A stretch of DNA of 64,000 nt from Alkalihalophilus pseudofirmus (GCF_029094545.1 NZ_CP117835.1:2398001-2462000); one strand, 5' to 3'. Counted from the stretch's first letter, positions 43,532 through 53,262 are shown. Notes: a model not told the origin generated them from the letters alone. Numbers and translations are program-made.

Positions 43532-44356
43532 TTATTTCCACCACTCGTCATAGATCGTTACAGGCAGCTGACGCTTATGTTCTGTTAATTTGTAACGCTG
43601 TTCGATTCTTCTCTTTATATCTGAATCTACTTCCCTGCCCTCTAAGTAATCATCTAAATTTTCATACGTCATTCCAAGTGCCACTTCATCAGGAATGCCA
43701 GGTTTATCATCTTCTAAATCGGCCGTAGGCACTTTTAAGTATAAACGCTCATCAGCTTCAAGAACTCTTAACAAGTCTTTGCCTTGTCGTTTATTTAATC
43801 CAAATAAAGGAGCAATATCACAGGCGCCGTCTCCGTATTTTGTAAAGAACCCAGTAATCGCCTCTGCAGCATGATCAGTACCGATTACTAAGCAGCCATA
43901 ATGAGCAGCTAAGTCAAATTGTACTTTCATTCTCTCACGTGCCTTTGTATTCCCTTTATGGAAGTCAGACATTTCTTCTCCTGTTGCTTGGTTAAATGCA
44001 GCCTCGCTTGCATCGACTGCTGCTTTAATATTTACCGTTTTGATCACACTTGGCTTAATGAATTCTAAGGCAAGCTGGGCATCATCTTCATCATGCTGAA
44101 TGCCATATGGGAGTCTAACAGCAATAAATTGATACGAATCACCTTTTTCATCATTTAATTCATCAACAGCGATTTGTGCCAATTTACCAGCTAAGCTGGA
44201 ATCTTGACCACCAGAAATCCCTAACACGTACCCTTTTGTACCTGTTTTCAATAAATAATCCTTTAAGAAGTCCACTCTTGTTCTGACTTCCTTTTTCGGG
44301 TCAATAGAAGGTCTTGTATATAGTTCCTCTTGAATTTGCTGTTGTGTTGTTGTCAT
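43532..44356 (-). CDS. nadE: ammonia-dependent NAD(+) synthetase
   Basis: 274 residues, no glutaminase domain. Amidates nicotinate adenine dinucleotide to NAD. PP-loop [16 protein letters not shown] about residue 45, then [51 protein letters not shown] and [27 protein letters not shown] precedes the ATG. Single gene. Confidence 0.97.
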   Translation of the reverse strand: MTTTQQQIQEELYTRPSIDPKKEVRTRVDFLKDYLLKTGTKGYVLGISGGQDSSLAGKLAQIAVDELNDEKGDSYQFIAVRLPYGIQHDEDDAQLALEFIKPSVIKTVNIKAAVDASEAAFNQATGEEMSDFHKGNTKARERMKVQFDLAAHYGCLVIGTDHAAEAITGFFTKYGDGACDIAPLFGLNKRQGKDLLRVLEADERLYLKVPTADLEDDKPGIPDEVALGMTYENLDDYLEGREVDSDIKRRIEQRYKLTEHKRQLPVTIYDEWWK

Positions 44357-44418
44357 AATTAGCCCTCCTCTAAATGATCAGTTTGTATAAGTATTCCTAT
44401 TATACCAAGAACTCAAAC

Positions 44419-44736
44419 TTAAAGTTTGTCTAAAACACGAAAACGAGATAGCTGTGACAGCAATCCCTCTTGTTTTAGAATGCGATATTGAGTTTCCCCG
44501 AGCAAATCAAAATGAGGGTAGTCATCATGCCAATGAAGCCACTCACGCTTCAAGCCATAATTCCTACCCCAGCTTACTAACTTTTCAATATCAGCACAAG
44601 CGACTTTGGTAACAGACGTACATCCCGGAAAACGATCATCGATCCAAAAGTGAGTGAGGAAGGATATTTCATTTTGTTTTGCACGATCTTTCCACTCACG
44701 AAGTTCAGTCCTTGTAATCCCAAAAGCCAAATTCAA
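44419..44736 (-). CDS. conserved Bacillaceae protein, YneQ-like
   Basis: 105 residues, soluble, Trp- and His-rich (FLTHFWIDDRFPGCTSVTKVAC; KREWLHWHDDYPHFD). It resembles, from memory, B. subtilis YneQ. That fits the setting: tlp and yneP lie nearby, as in B. subtilis. Function unknown. Good ribosome binding site (AGAGGTG) before its ATG. Confidence 0.7.
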   Translation of the reverse strand: MNLAFGITRTELREWKDRAKQNEISFLTHFWIDDRFPGCTSVTKVACADIEKLVSWGRNYGLKREWLHWHDDYPHFDLLGETQYRILKQEGLLSQLSRFRVLDKL

Positions 44737-44761
44737 CGCACCTCTTCATCATTTTTCCTTA

Positions 44762-45031
44762 TCATAGCACAGCAAACCATTTTTTTCTTCGTTGCTGCTT
44801 CTTTTCCTTATCTTTTTGAAGCAATCTAATTTTATGCATCACATCTTGTTTATCTTTTTGCGGCGACTTAGACTTAGAACTTTTGACTTCTAGATTAATA
44901 CCAGATACTTCAGTGTCCACCATGCGGTCTAAAGATTGGACAGCCATTTCACGGACCCTTGGATTATCAGACTGCATCTGCTTCACAACATAGGAAAATT
45001 TCTTCCAGTTCATTTCATTCTGATAACTCAT
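44762..45031 (-). CDS. hypothetical basic protein, 89 aa
   Basis: Starts MSYQNEMNWKKFSYVVKQM; a helix-rich N-terminal half (NPRVREMAVQSLDRMVD) then a Lys/Gln/Arg-rich coiled tail ending RRKKWFAVL. I place the start at 45031, with GAGG nine bases upstream; the frame is open another 64 codons into the repeat region, but that part reads like repeat sequence. No family recognised. Confidence 0.65.
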   Translation of the reverse strand: MSYQNEMNWKKFSYVVKQMQSDNPRVREMAVQSLDRMVDTEVSGINLEVKSSKSKSPQKDKQDVMHKIRLLQKDKEKKQQRRKKWFAVL

Positions 45032-45437
45032 ACCCATCATCCTCACTAAGTTTATTTTCTTGCTAAAGAATTCTACAAAACCCACACTCCTCCCTTTGAG
45101 AGATCTTGTAACAATTCGTCTAGTTTTACTGCCGAAAAAAAACGAAAAGCGGAAGCGACTGTCCTGGCATGCGGTAAAATTAGGAGAAGCGATTAGAAGC
45201 GCTTTTTGCTTCGTTCGATTCACCGTTTTTACCCGCAGGACAAGGAGCCGCAGCTAGACACGAAAAGCTGAGTGATTCGTTTAGATATGAGGGGGATGGA
45301 GGTTTGACAATAAGAAGCTGTTCTTGCTTCGTTTGGCAAAGTGAAGCCACCGATTATCTGAATCATGAAGCTAGACACGAAAAGCTGAGACGACTGTTCT
45401 GGCATGCGGTAAAATTAGGGGGATTCATACACACAAA
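45032..45437. repeat. dispersed repeat cluster
   Basis: About 400 bases without a gene. The unit CGACTGTYCTGGCATGCGG (extended for ten more bases) occurs at 45156-45184 and 45391-45419. A 21-base unit beginning AGCTAGACACGAAAAG occurs at 45252 and 45369. ACGAAAAGC also precedes the first copy. The second block is a compact join of the two units. It resembles the GAAAAGCGGAAGCG dispersed repeats of Bacillaceae. Short open frames on the plus strand here run through the repeats. Confidence 0.75.
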
Positions 45438-45466
45438 AAAAAGCAAGGCGCTGTGCCTTGCTTTTT
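45438..45466. terminator. terminator after tlp
   Basis: AAAAAGCAAGGC, five-base loop, GCCTTGCTTTTT just after the tlp stop (minus strand). Confidence 0.9.
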
Positions 45467-45471
45467 ATCTA

Positions 45472-45702
45472 TTACTGTTGGTACCCGTTTTCTCTTGCTT
45501 GGGATTCGTCTTGGATTTCAGATTCGAATGATTCGATGCTTTCTTGACGATTCGCATTCTTTTGTTTGATCTGCTGTTTTTGTTCTGCAGTCATATCCGT
45601 ATTTGCCATAGACTCCTCAGCAGCTTCAATATTGTGCTGTGTGTTTTCTTTCATCTGTTGTAGCTTTTCAACATTATCTGCACGGTTATCTGGCTTTGCC
45701 AT
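45472..45702 (-). CDS. tlp: small acid-soluble spore protein Tlp
   Basis: 76 residues. PDNRADNVEKLQQMKENTQHNIEAAEESM and IESFESEIQDESQARENGYQQ match the Tlp (thioredoxin-like) spore protein family. Made in the forespore. The neighbour yneP and the YneQ-like gene repeat the B. subtilis tlp-yneP-yneQ grouping. GAGGGAT precedes the ATG. No sigma-G promoter was resolved. Confidence 0.93.
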   Translation of the reverse strand: MAKPDNRADNVEKLQQMKENTQHNIEAAEESMANTDMTAEQKQQIKQKNANRQESIESFESEIQDESQARENGYQQ

Positions 45703-45777
45703 AGGTAATCCCTCCGTATGAGTAAGATGTGGTACCTCTTTTAGTATGGAAGTTCCGCATCATTTCATACGATGAAA

Positions 45778-46194
45778 TTATTTTTTTATTTTTTCGTAAA
45801 CCTCATGCCACTCTGGCAATTGCTTTCTAATAGAAATCGGTCTAAATGTATCTTTCTTTACGCAGCAATGTGAACTTTCACCAGTCACACATATCTGCCC
45901 CTTGCTGTTTATTACTTCATAGCCATAGGCCACCCTAATTCCATCGTAACGCTCAACCCAGGTTTTAACAATTACTTCTTCCCCGTATGTCGCCGGGTGT
46001 TTATATGACACTTGAATATCAGTGACCGGCGAAAGAATTCCTTCTGCTTCCATCTCGGCATAATTAAAGCCTATTTCTTTTATTAGATGGGTACGCCCTA
46101 ATTCAAACCACACGACATAATTGGAATGATGAACAATACCCATTTGATCTGTTTCAGCATAACGGACTTCTACTTTTGTTTCAGAAATGAACAT
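45778..46194 (-). CDS. yneP: YneP-type 4-hydroxybenzoyl-CoA thioesterase-like protein
   Basis: 138 residues, hot-dog fold. VEVRYAETDQMGIVHHSNYVVWFELGR is the 4HBT/YbgC signature, with the active Asp in ETDQMGIVHH; the last third carries CVTGESSHCCV. Hydrolyses acyl-CoA. Its ribosome site (GGAGGGG) lies in the last codons of the upstream AAA gene, five bases away, so they form an operon. Confidence 0.93.
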   Translation of the reverse strand: MFISETKVEVRYAETDQMGIVHHSNYVVWFELGRTHLIKEIGFNYAEMEAEGILSPVTDIQVSYKHPATYGEEVIVKTWVERYDGIRVAYGYEVINSKGQICVTGESSHCCVKKDTFRPISIRKQLPEWHEVYEKIKK

Positions 46195-46199
46195 GATTT

Positions 46200-48551
46200 C
46201 TACCCCTCCATTTTTTGCAGGAACAACATATCTTCTTTCGTGATCGTTGTAAGCATGTCTTTATCTATATGTGCTTGTCTCTCTGCTGCTAATCGCGTTG
46301 CTTGTGCTTGTATTAAGGATTCGAGTAACCCTGCAACAAAACGGCCGTTGCCTGGATGTCCTTCTTTAGGGATGAGCTCAGAAAGGGAATTCATCGCCTC
46401 TTGATTAAATTGATATCCATGAAGATGTGCTCGTTTTAATAAGATCTCTTTTAGCTCGCTTACCGTATAATCACTAAACTCTACTTCATTTTTAAAACGT
46501 GAACGCAGTCCGGGGTTCACTTCTAGTAATTTTTGCATCTCCATTTTATAGCCCGCCATGACTACAACCAAATTTTCATCGTGCACAGTCATCTCTTGAA
46601 CGAGGGTCGCAAGAGCTTCTGCACCGAAGTCATTTTCTCCTTTGCCAAGCAATGAGTAGGCTTCATCAATAAATAAGACACCGCCTAGGGCATCGACAAT
46701 CTTTTCTCTCGTCTTGATAGCCGTCTGCCCCACATAACCTGCAACAAGGTCAGCACGGCTCACTTCGACCATATGCCCTCTTTTAAGAAGTCCAAGCTGA
46801 TGAAGTGCTTTAGCATAAATTCTTGCGACCGTCGTTTTTCCTGTTCCAGGGTTTCCGGTAAAGACCGCATGCAGCCCAATAGGTTTGACTTCTAAGTGAT
46901 GCTCCCTTCTTAACTGCTGTACTTTAACAAATGAAGTGAGACGTTCAATCGTTTTTTTCGCTTCTGTTAGGCCAATGAGTTCATTTAATTGTTCGAGCGG
47001 ATCGTTTTCTTCAGTTGTTTTGGAAGAGACTTCTGATTTGAAATCTCCTGCTTCTAAGAGAAGAAAATCATTCGACTCCACCTTATCTAATTGAACAGAT
47101 GCTCCTTTTTGAAAGATAGCATCTAATACAATGTTTTTTACAGTGCGTCCGTTTCCAAAGGATTCGTCTACTTGTTGTTTTTCGATTCGCTCTTTTAAGG
47201 CCATAATGGCTTCTTCTGTTATCACAAAATCATTTTCAACTGCCACATTCTTGGCCATCTCGATTAATTCATCTGTAGAATAATTTTCAATCTGCACATG
47301 GTTTTGCTCGGGAAAGCGGCTTCTAAGCCCCGGGTTTGCACGAAGAAAGTTTCTCATTTCTTCTGGATATCCAGCTAAAATGACAGCGAATTTGCCTTGA
47401 TACTTCCCGCTCGTCATCGCTGAGACCAAGGTATCAATGGCCGCTTGACCATAATCTTGAGTTGATTGTCCTTGGCGCTTTAAACTATAAGCTTCATCAA
47501 TAAAAAGAACACCGCCTAAAGCTCGTTCAATTGCTTGAGTGGTCTGCTCCTCTGTTTGACCAACATAACCTCCGACAAGCTGAGAGCGGTCTACTTCATA
47601 TACTTCAGGCCGTTCTAGCAGACCAAGCTCATAATAAATTTTTGCAATCAATCTTGCTAAACGAGTCTTACCTGTACCTGGGTTTCCAGTCAATATCATA
47701 TGTAAGCTTAATTCATCTTTAAAGCGAAACCCTTGCTCTTTACGTGCTTTTTGATAATGCAAAAATTGATACAGTTTAGCAATTCTTTTTTTTACATCAT
47801 GAAGTCCGATCATTGAATCAAGCTCTTCAAGAGCACTTAATTCAGTATTGCCTTTTGAAGCGGCCGCTTGATCTAATTGCTCTTCCCACTCTTTTTTAGT
47901 CTGTTCAATTTGTTTTACCGCTTGGTGGATTTGACTGAACTGTGCTGCTGAATAATAAATACCTGTTAAAGAGTTTGCATATTCCCTCGTTGCTGCTTCA
48001 ATCATTTCAAAAGGTTCTACAAATAAGTCGTAAATGCGCTGAAGCGAACGGATCACTTCACCGTACTCCTCGTTATCAGCATATTGAAGTGATTCTTCTG
48101 CTTGTGTAAAATACGTTTTCATCTGCTCATCTAGTCTGCCGAACTCTAGAGCTATATCGTAATACAGCTCAGCCGTCTTTTTCTTAGCGCTGCCATGGTC
48201 TGTTTCCCTGATGGGCGGGAATTTAGATGGGATCGGCAAGTGTCTGCATTGCTCTACGATTAGTTTCAATCTTACAGAATGAGCTTTTTCATTTGAGTGA
48301 TCTGATTTGAGAGCCTTATTGATCCATTCATGTAACAAATGATCATTTAAAGAGTGTACTCGGCTTTCTCTTTCTACAGCAAGCCTTGCATAGAGCTCTC
48401 CACGAATCTTATTTGTTTCACCTATAGTAGAATTTGCCTCAAGCTGGTTGATAAGCTGCAAAGCCGTTGCTTCCTGAAAGTTTTGCTCACCCAGGTCCAC
48501 TGACTTTAGCCATTGCTCAATTTGTTCTTTTGTCCATTGTTCCCGTAACAT
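46200..48551 (-). CDS. two-domain CbxX/CfqX-type AAA protein (SpoVK-like, enlarged)
   Basis: 783 residues. An N-terminal helical domain (1-240) precedes two AAA domains. Each has Walker A GNPGTGKT (289-297 and 566-574), Walker B LFIDEAYSL, and NPGLRSRF as arginine finger region. SpoVK of Bacillus (about 320 residues) has one such domain; this protein has two plus a TPR-like start, as in the larger CbxX-type proteins often beside type VII secretion genes. Likely an ATP-driven remodelling machine; the substrate is unknown. yneP follows by five bases. Confidence 0.88.
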   Translation of the reverse strand: MLREQWTKEQIEQWLKSVDLGEQNFQEATALQLINQLEANSTIGETNKIRGELYARLAVERESRVHSLNDHLLHEWINKALKSDHSNEKAHSVRLKLIVEQCRHLPIPSKFPPIRETDHGSAKKKTAELYYDIALEFGRLDEQMKTYFTQAEESLQYADNEEYGEVIRSLQRIYDLFVEPFEMIEAATREYANSLTGIYYSAAQFSQIHQAVKQIEQTKKEWEEQLDQAAASKGNTELSALEELDSMIGLHDVKKRIAKLYQFLHYQKARKEQGFRFKDELSLHMILTGNPGTGKTRLARLIAKIYYELGLLERPEVYEVDRSQLVGGYVGQTEEQTTQAIERALGGVLFIDEAYSLKRQGQSTQDYGQAAIDTLVSAMTSGKYQGKFAVILAGYPEEMRNFLRANPGLRSRFPEQNHVQIENYSTDELIEMAKNVAVENDFVITEEAIMALKERIEKQQVDESFGNGRTVKNIVLDAIFQKGASVQLDKVESNDFLLLEAGDFKSEVSSKTTEENDPLEQLNELIGLTEAKKTIERLTSFVKVQQLRREHHLEVKPIGLHAVFTGNPGTGKTTVARIYAKALHQLGLLKRGHMVEVSRADLVAGYVGQTAIKTREKIVDALGGVLFIDEAYSLLGKGENDFGAEALATLVQEMTVHDENLVVVMAGYKMEMQKLLEVNPGLRSRFKNEVEFSDYTVSELKEILLKRAHLHGYQFNQEAMNSLSELIPKEGHPGNGRFVAGLLESLIQAQATRLAAERQAHIDKDMLTTITKEDMLFLQKMEG

Positions 48552-48595
48552 ACATTCACCTCGTTCTTATGGCACACATTTTAACACTAATGACA

Positions 48596-49519
48596 CTAAC
48601 TTGCATGCCTCAAACGCTTTATCCTTTTTTTATGCACATAGGTTCCAACATACACGCCGCTTAAAACAAATAATGCTCCAATCATCGAAGAAGCGGTGAA
48701 CGTTTCGCCTAAGAAGATTGTCGCCATGATTACTGCTGACAACGGCATCACATTAATAAAGATCGAAGCCCTTGCTGCCCCAATTTGTTGAATACCGTAA
48801 TAGTATAGGATAAAGCTGACAACCGTAACCAAAACACTCATATGAGCAATCGAAAGCCACGCTGCCGGTGTGGCCGTGCCTATGGCATTCCAAGGCTGTT
48901 CAACTAACGAGAATGGTAATAAAAAGACGGTGCCAAAAGCTACTGCATACGTAGTGGAGACGATCGGACTGTATTTTTTCAGAACCACTCTGCCTAAAAC
49001 ACTGTATAGAGCCCAAGTAATCACAGCTCCTAATAAAACAAGATCAATCATTTCAAATTGAAATTGAGTGATTACACTCGCATTCCCCTCCGTCACAATC
49101 AAGACAACGCCAGTTAATGCAAGGAACAACCCAATGATCTGCTTTTTAGTGATCACTTCTTTTAGAAAGAGACCAGATAACAAAACAATTAACATCGGAT
49201 TTGCCGCTATAAACAAAGAGCTTTTAATCACTGGCGCATGCTTGCTGGCCAAGAAGAAACAAATATTATAGATTGCAATCCCTGTCAGGCCTAATAAAGC
49301 AAACATCCCCCAATCCTTAATAGTTGGTTTTGGTCTATTTTTCTCGAAAAACCACATAATTGGAAATAATAAAATAGCTGCTCCTAAAAATCGCAAGAAA
49401 GCAATTGTCGCTGGTTCAAAGCTTTCAATCGCAAATTTCCCTGCAATAAAAGCACTTCCCCATGTGGCTGTTGCTAGCGTCAGCATGCCATAGATCAACC
49501 ATAGCTTTTTTCTCTCCAC
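48596..49519 (-). CDS. EamA/DMT-family transporter
   Basis: 307 residues, ten membrane segments in two EamA repeats (ATATWGSAFIAGKFAIESFEPATIAFLRF and LLGAVITWALYSVLGR). Drug/metabolite transporter superfamily, efflux of small molecules probable; substrate unknown. I use the GTG at 49519, six bases after AGGAGGGG; the frame is open 32 further codons but the added sequence is hydrophilic and has no site. The CopD gene ends only a few bases upstream of that unused extension. Confidence 0.88.
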   Translation of the reverse strand: MERKKLWLIYGMLTLATATWGSAFIAGKFAIESFEPATIAFLRFLGAAILLFPIMWFFEKNRPKPTIKDWGMFALLGLTGIAIYNICFFLASKHAPVIKSSLFIAANPMLIVLLSGLFLKEVITKKQIIGLFLALTGVVLIVTEGNASVITQFQFEMIDLVLLGAVITWALYSVLGRVVLKKYSPIVSTTYAVAFGTVFLLPFSLVEQPWNAIGTATPAAWLSIAHMSVLVTVVSFILYYYGIQQIGAARASIFINVMPLSAVIMATIFLGETFTASSMIGALFVLSGVYVGTYVHKKRIKRLRHAS

Positions 49520-49605
49520 TTTATGCCCCTCCTTTTTTCTCTCATTGTACTCCTTTTCTTCGCAAAACGAAATAATAATTCGCTCAAAAAAAAAACGCTT
49601 ATTGC

Positions 49606-51225
49606 CTAATGACAATAAACGCCTTCCTCCATTACCTGTCTTGCATAGGTTTCGATGACGCTTCCATCATCTGATAAGAAATCAATAGGATGCTGATCAT
49701 TCCATAGTTCTTGACTTGAAACTTTATTAATGAATACATGGTTTTCAAGTTCAGCAATATACGAGCCGCCTTCATAATGAATTTGAACTCTTGCTACATC
49801 AACAGGTTCTTTAATCATTCCGAATGTTATATACGTGTATTTATAAGCTTCGTCATGCCAATTCCCATGTTGAACACGGAACGTTCTAATTTTCTGATCT
49901 TCATCAGTGACAGCAGTTCCGCCAACCGTTAACATAGCTGCTGGTAATCTTTTATAGCCATCAGCTGTTGCTTCTAGTACTTCGGCGACAAGGTCCTGAT
50001 CATTAACCGTATAAATAGTCATCACACTGTGTTCATCAAGCTCTTCAGCTGCTAAGAGGCTGACAATCGAATCACTAGCATAGCTCGCTTCGATTGCTTC
50101 AATTTTCGTCTCGTAAATTGTCTCGTCAACAGCTGTATCTACAGCTAAGACACTCTGCATTAGTCCCGCATAAAAGAGAAAGCAGAAAACGAACAAAGAA
50201 GCCATTGCAGACCATACCTTCACTCTGCCTGTTAACCATCTGGATGCAGTCAAAAGAAATACAAAGCTTAAAGCGATCAAGCTAACAGAATGCATATTCC
50301 ATTCTAATTGCAGCATCTGATTCACTAGCAGCGGCTGCTGTTGAAATAACTCAAACAAAAACGATGTATTTTCCGTTTGCAGCGTTTGAATCACTTCATG
50401 CGGTGGTGTCTCCTCCGTCATAAAGGCAGAGATCGCGATGATAATAAAGGCAATAAGTGCTTCGATTCGAAATGTCATTTGCAGCTTTCCAAGATTTATT
50501 TGATTATTAGATTTTCGAATCAACCATATATGGTGCGCCCCAAACAGTAATAAAGGAATAAATAGAATATGTTTGATTAGTAATAGTTGACCGTACGTTA
50601 ACATCCAAGCATTTACATATTCAGGTACGATCTCACCCATCAATAAAAATCCTGATCCAATGATGAGAGTTACACTAACCAACGCCAGAGGTGAAAACCA
50701 CGCACTAAAGGCTTTCGCATCAGTAAGATGCTTCCCAAACCATCCCAATACAAACAAGACGCCGATCCAAGCAGAAACACCAAGCAGATGACCAGTGTTT
50801 GCAATAAATCCAGATAGACCAGTTAAAGATGCAGCGTGACTTGCCCAGCCTGATAATGCAATTAAAATGAGGACTAAAAGTAATGCGCTGACTTTCATAT
50901 AGACCGAGCCGCTATTTCGTATCGTAAGGACAAATAAAACTACAGCTGTCAAAATACTTAACCATGCCGCCTGGCCTGATGAGTAACTGAGGAATACTGT
51001 ATACAGTGCTTCAACCCAGCTCACTTGAAATTGTGTTACTAACACCGTTAATATATTCCACACAGGCGCTAGCAGCATAAAGGGTATGAGTCCCGTCAAC
51101 AAGAGAAGAAGCCACCTCGGAACATCTATGGCCGCCCTTTTCCCCTCAGGTATTAAGGCTAATAAGTGATATCCCGTTAAGATAAGAAATGCAAAGCTTA
51201 AGACGACATTACTTAAAGAAATCAT
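49606..51225 (-). CDS. CopD-domain copper transport protein with C-terminal extension
   Basis: 539 residues. About eight N-terminal membrane segments with the CopD pattern (WASHAASLTG; NTGHLLGVSAWIGVLFVLG; LIKHILFIPLL; HxxH-like His pairs) are followed by an extra segment and a C-terminal 170-residue extracellular domain. Copper uptake or tolerance role, as in B. subtilis YcnJ, in which CopC and CopD are fused. Here they are separate: copC ends in a 4-base overlap with this gene. Confidence 0.9.
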   Translation of the reverse strand: MISLSNVVLSFAFLILTGYHLLALIPEGKRAAIDVPRWLLLLLTGLIPFMLLAPVWNILTVLVTQFQVSWVEALYTVFLSYSSGQAAWLSILTAVVLFVLTIRNSGSVYMKVSALLLVLILIALSGWASHAASLTGLSGFIANTGHLLGVSAWIGVLFVLGWFGKHLTDAKAFSAWFSPLALVSVTLIIGSGFLLMGEIVPEYVNAWMLTYGQLLLIKHILFIPLLLFGAHHIWLIRKSNNQINLGKLQMTFRIEALIAFIIIAISAFMTEETPPHEVIQTLQTENTSFLFELFQQQPLLVNQMLQLEWNMHSVSLIALSFVFLLTASRWLTGRVKVWSAMASLFVFCFLFYAGLMQSVLAVDTAVDETIYETKIEAIEASYASDSIVSLLAAEELDEHSVMTIYTVNDQDLVAEVLEATADGYKRLPAAMLTVGGTAVTDEDQKIRTFRVQHGNWHDEAYKYTYITFGMIKEPVDVARVQIHYEGGSYIAELENHVFINKVSSQELWNDQHPIDFLSDDGSVIETYARQVMEEGVYCH

Positions 51226-51797
51226 TTCTTACGTCCTCTTAGTCCAATAACTCCTATTATGATCATTGTAATCAAGGCTAGGGCACCGATCATCAAGAGG
51301 GCATTTTCTTCATTGACATCAGTGTTTTCTGCAGCATTACTTTCTTCGGCTTGTTCGTTATCTAAAACCGTTTCTTCAGTCTCCACATCATCGATAATTT
51401 GTCTTTCCTCGGCTGGTTCCTCATCCTCAGGTGAAGCATTTACCGATTCATCAACATTAAACGAATATTGTCCCTCTGTAAGGTGAGTATCCGAACCAAT
51501 AGCCTGCCACTCCACTTCATACGTGCCCGCCGTTAATGATTCACTCATTTCTACATACATAGAAGGACTGTCAATAATTATTTCACCAGTTTCTATTTCT
51601 TCTCCATCTTTTTTAACAGTTACCGTGCTAAATGGTTCAATACCACCACTAAATAAAAGATGTAATTCATCCACAGCTTCCATTACCGTTTCTCCGTCCG
51701 CGGGCGATGACTCACTCACATAAGAATGGGCAAAGCCTTTTAAAGGAAGCAATAAAATGAGACTGCATATGACCATAAACAACCACTTTTTCATCAC
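51222..51797 (-). CDS. CopC-domain copper-binding protein, membrane-anchored
   Basis: 191 residues. Signal peptide ending GFA, then mature His as first residue (HSYVSESSPADGE), the classical Cu(II) brace of CopC. The Asp-His pair is seen in GSDTHLTEGQYSF. An acidic linker (130-165) and a C-terminal membrane anchor with GRKK follow, the cell-wall-spanning design of Gram-positive CopC. GGAGGG precedes the start. Translationally coupled to copD by ATGA overlap. Confidence 0.92.
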   Translation of the reverse strand: MMKKWLFMVICSLILLLPLKGFAHSYVSESSPADGETVMEAVDELHLLFSGGIEPFSTVTVKKDGEEIETGEIIIDSPSMYVEMSESLTAGTYEVEWQAIGSDTHLTEGQYSFNVDESVNASPEDEEPAEERQIIDDVETEETVLDNEQAEESNAAENTDVNEENALLMIGALALITMIIIGVIGLRGRKK

Positions 51798-51983
51798 AGA
51801 CCCTCCATTCCCTAGTATTCTACTATGTTTAATATACTATTTATTTGTATGAAGGTAAACCATTTAGTGTGACATTCGCGATAAGCTTTGGACCATTTAA
51901 GTGATTTGAGGAAACCTTTTCCCTTTACGTATGCCGAGATTATTATAAAATAGAAACGATGACGTTTTGCGGAGGCTTCAGGA

Positions 51984-52628
51984 ATGATCAAAAAAATAGG
52001 TATTATTAGTATGTATGTTTTGCTCGCTTTAGTGATTTATTATTACGGAGAGTCACTCTTACTATGGATTCGCGAAGGCGGCGCAAATTATATCTTGTTA
52101 ACTGCTGTACTTGCTACACTTTTTGCTTTATTTCCTATTATTCCATATCCGATTATCGGAGGAGTTTTGGGAGCCGCCTACGGACCTGTATTAGGCAGTT
52201 TTATGACGTGGGTAGGATCATCATTAGCATCAATCATTATGTTTATTTTCGTAAGATATGGTTATCAAGATTGGGGACTTCAATTACTTAAGCGCTATAA
52301 GGCACTAAATAAAGTAACAAGTTTGTTTGAAAGAAATGCATTTATGACGATTTTTCTCACACGCCTGATCCCAATAATCCCCTCTATTATTGTTAATATT
52401 TATTCAGCGCTAAGCAGAGTCAAATTTTTATCTTATGCGATTGCTTCTTCGCTAGGAAAAGTCCCTTCAATGATTTTATTTGCCGTTGTCGGGAACTCTG
52501 TTGTCAACGACCCTGGCCAATTAGTCATAATAGCTGGCTTTTATCTCCTGTTTTTATTAGTCGTTTATGTACTTTATAGAGTTTGGCAAAGAATAGCTGA
52601 ATCAAAAGAAAAGCTCCCTGAATTATAG
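51984..52628 (+). CDS. TVP38/TMEM64-family (DedA-like) membrane protein
   Basis: 214 residues, about five membrane segments. PYPIIGGVLGAAYGPVLGSFMTWVGSSLASIIMFIFVRYG and FLTRLIPIIPSIIVNIYSALSRVKFLSYAIASSLGKVP-like sequence are the hallmarks of the TVP38 family of membrane proteins with half-helix re-entrant loops, linked to lipid scrambling or carrier recycling. Preceded by GGAGG. Convergent with the VanZ-like gene. Confidence 0.9.
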   Translation: MIKKIGIISMYVLLALVIYYYGESLLLWIREGGANYILLTAVLATLFALFPIIPYPIIGGVLGAAYGPVLGSFMTWVGSSLASIIMFIFVRYGYQDWGLQLLKRYKALNKVTSLFERNAFMTIFLTRLIPIIPSIIVNIYSALSRVKFLSYAIASSLGKVPSMILFAVVGNSVVNDPGQLVIIAGFYLLFLLVVYVLYRVWQRIAESKEKLPEL

Positions 52629-52639
52629 GGAGCTTTTTT
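52611..52639. terminator. bidirectional terminator
   Basis: AAGCTCCCT, seven-base loop, AGGGAGCTT then TTTTT, overlapping the stops of both convergent genes. Confidence 0.88.
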
Positions 52640-53099
52640 GGCTGCTTGAATACACAATGATTCTTTTTCGTGCCTTAATGATCGTCCAAGCAATAACTGC
52701 GCCTATAAGTGCGCCTGCAGTGTTTAAAATCAGATCATCAATATTGGCTACTCGGTGGGTAAACAAAAACTGGCTCACTTCAATCATGGATGAAGTGCAA
52801 AAGCCTAATAATGCAACCAACCCTATACTTCTTAATTTTGAGAATAACGCATATAAAAAGAATCCAAAAGGCACAAACATGACGATATTCCCTAATAAAA
52901 TTCGAATCGGATCCATAATATCTGGGCTGAAAACGGCAATTCGGTAAATGCTTCTAAATGGAATGAGGTTATAATTCCTTCCCCCAGGAGCCGCAGACCC
53001 TAGAGAAGCACCGTAATTCCAGGCAAGCAGTGTCACATAAAACAGAGCCCCTAAATAAAGAAAGAAAACTATGTACATTAAATTTTTTCTATTTGCCAC
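52623..53099 (-). CDS. VanZ-like family membrane protein
   Basis: 158 residues, four to five membrane segments. NYNLIPFRSIYRI after the first segment, GNIVMFVPFGFFLYAL and STSSMIEVSQFLFTHRVANIDDLILNTAGALIGA are the VanZ pattern (IExxQ, ANIDDLILN). Role unclear outside glycopeptide resistance clusters. Starts at GTG behind GGGGTG. No vancomycin genes are near. Confidence 0.9.
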   Translation of the reverse strand: MANRKNLMYIVFFLYLGALFYVTLLAWNYGASLGSAAPGGRNYNLIPFRSIYRIAVFSPDIMDPIRILLGNIVMFVPFGFFLYALFSKLRSIGLVALLGFCTSSMIEVSQFLFTHRVANIDDLILNTAGALIGAVIAWTIIKARKRIIVYSSSQKSSL

Positions 53100-53227
53100 G
53101 GTGCCAACACCCCAAAACTAATCTGTTATCTTCATTATTAGTCGTATACCCGATTTTGACAAGCTCTTTTCATCGACAACATTTTTCTCACGATTAACCG
53201 TCATTTTAACAAACTAAAACAGATAAA

Positions 53228-53262
53228 AAAAGCTTAAGGATTTGTATAATCCTTAAGCTTTA
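53228..53262 (-). terminator. terminator after SspN-like gene
   Basis: Fourteen-base arms AAAGCTTAAGGATT / AATCCTTAAGCTTT around a five-base loop; on the minus strand it ends with seven T. Confidence 0.9.

Noticed and set aside
45060-45531. Plus-strand small genes beside tlp
   Set aside because: They run through the repeat units and show no conserved protein pattern.
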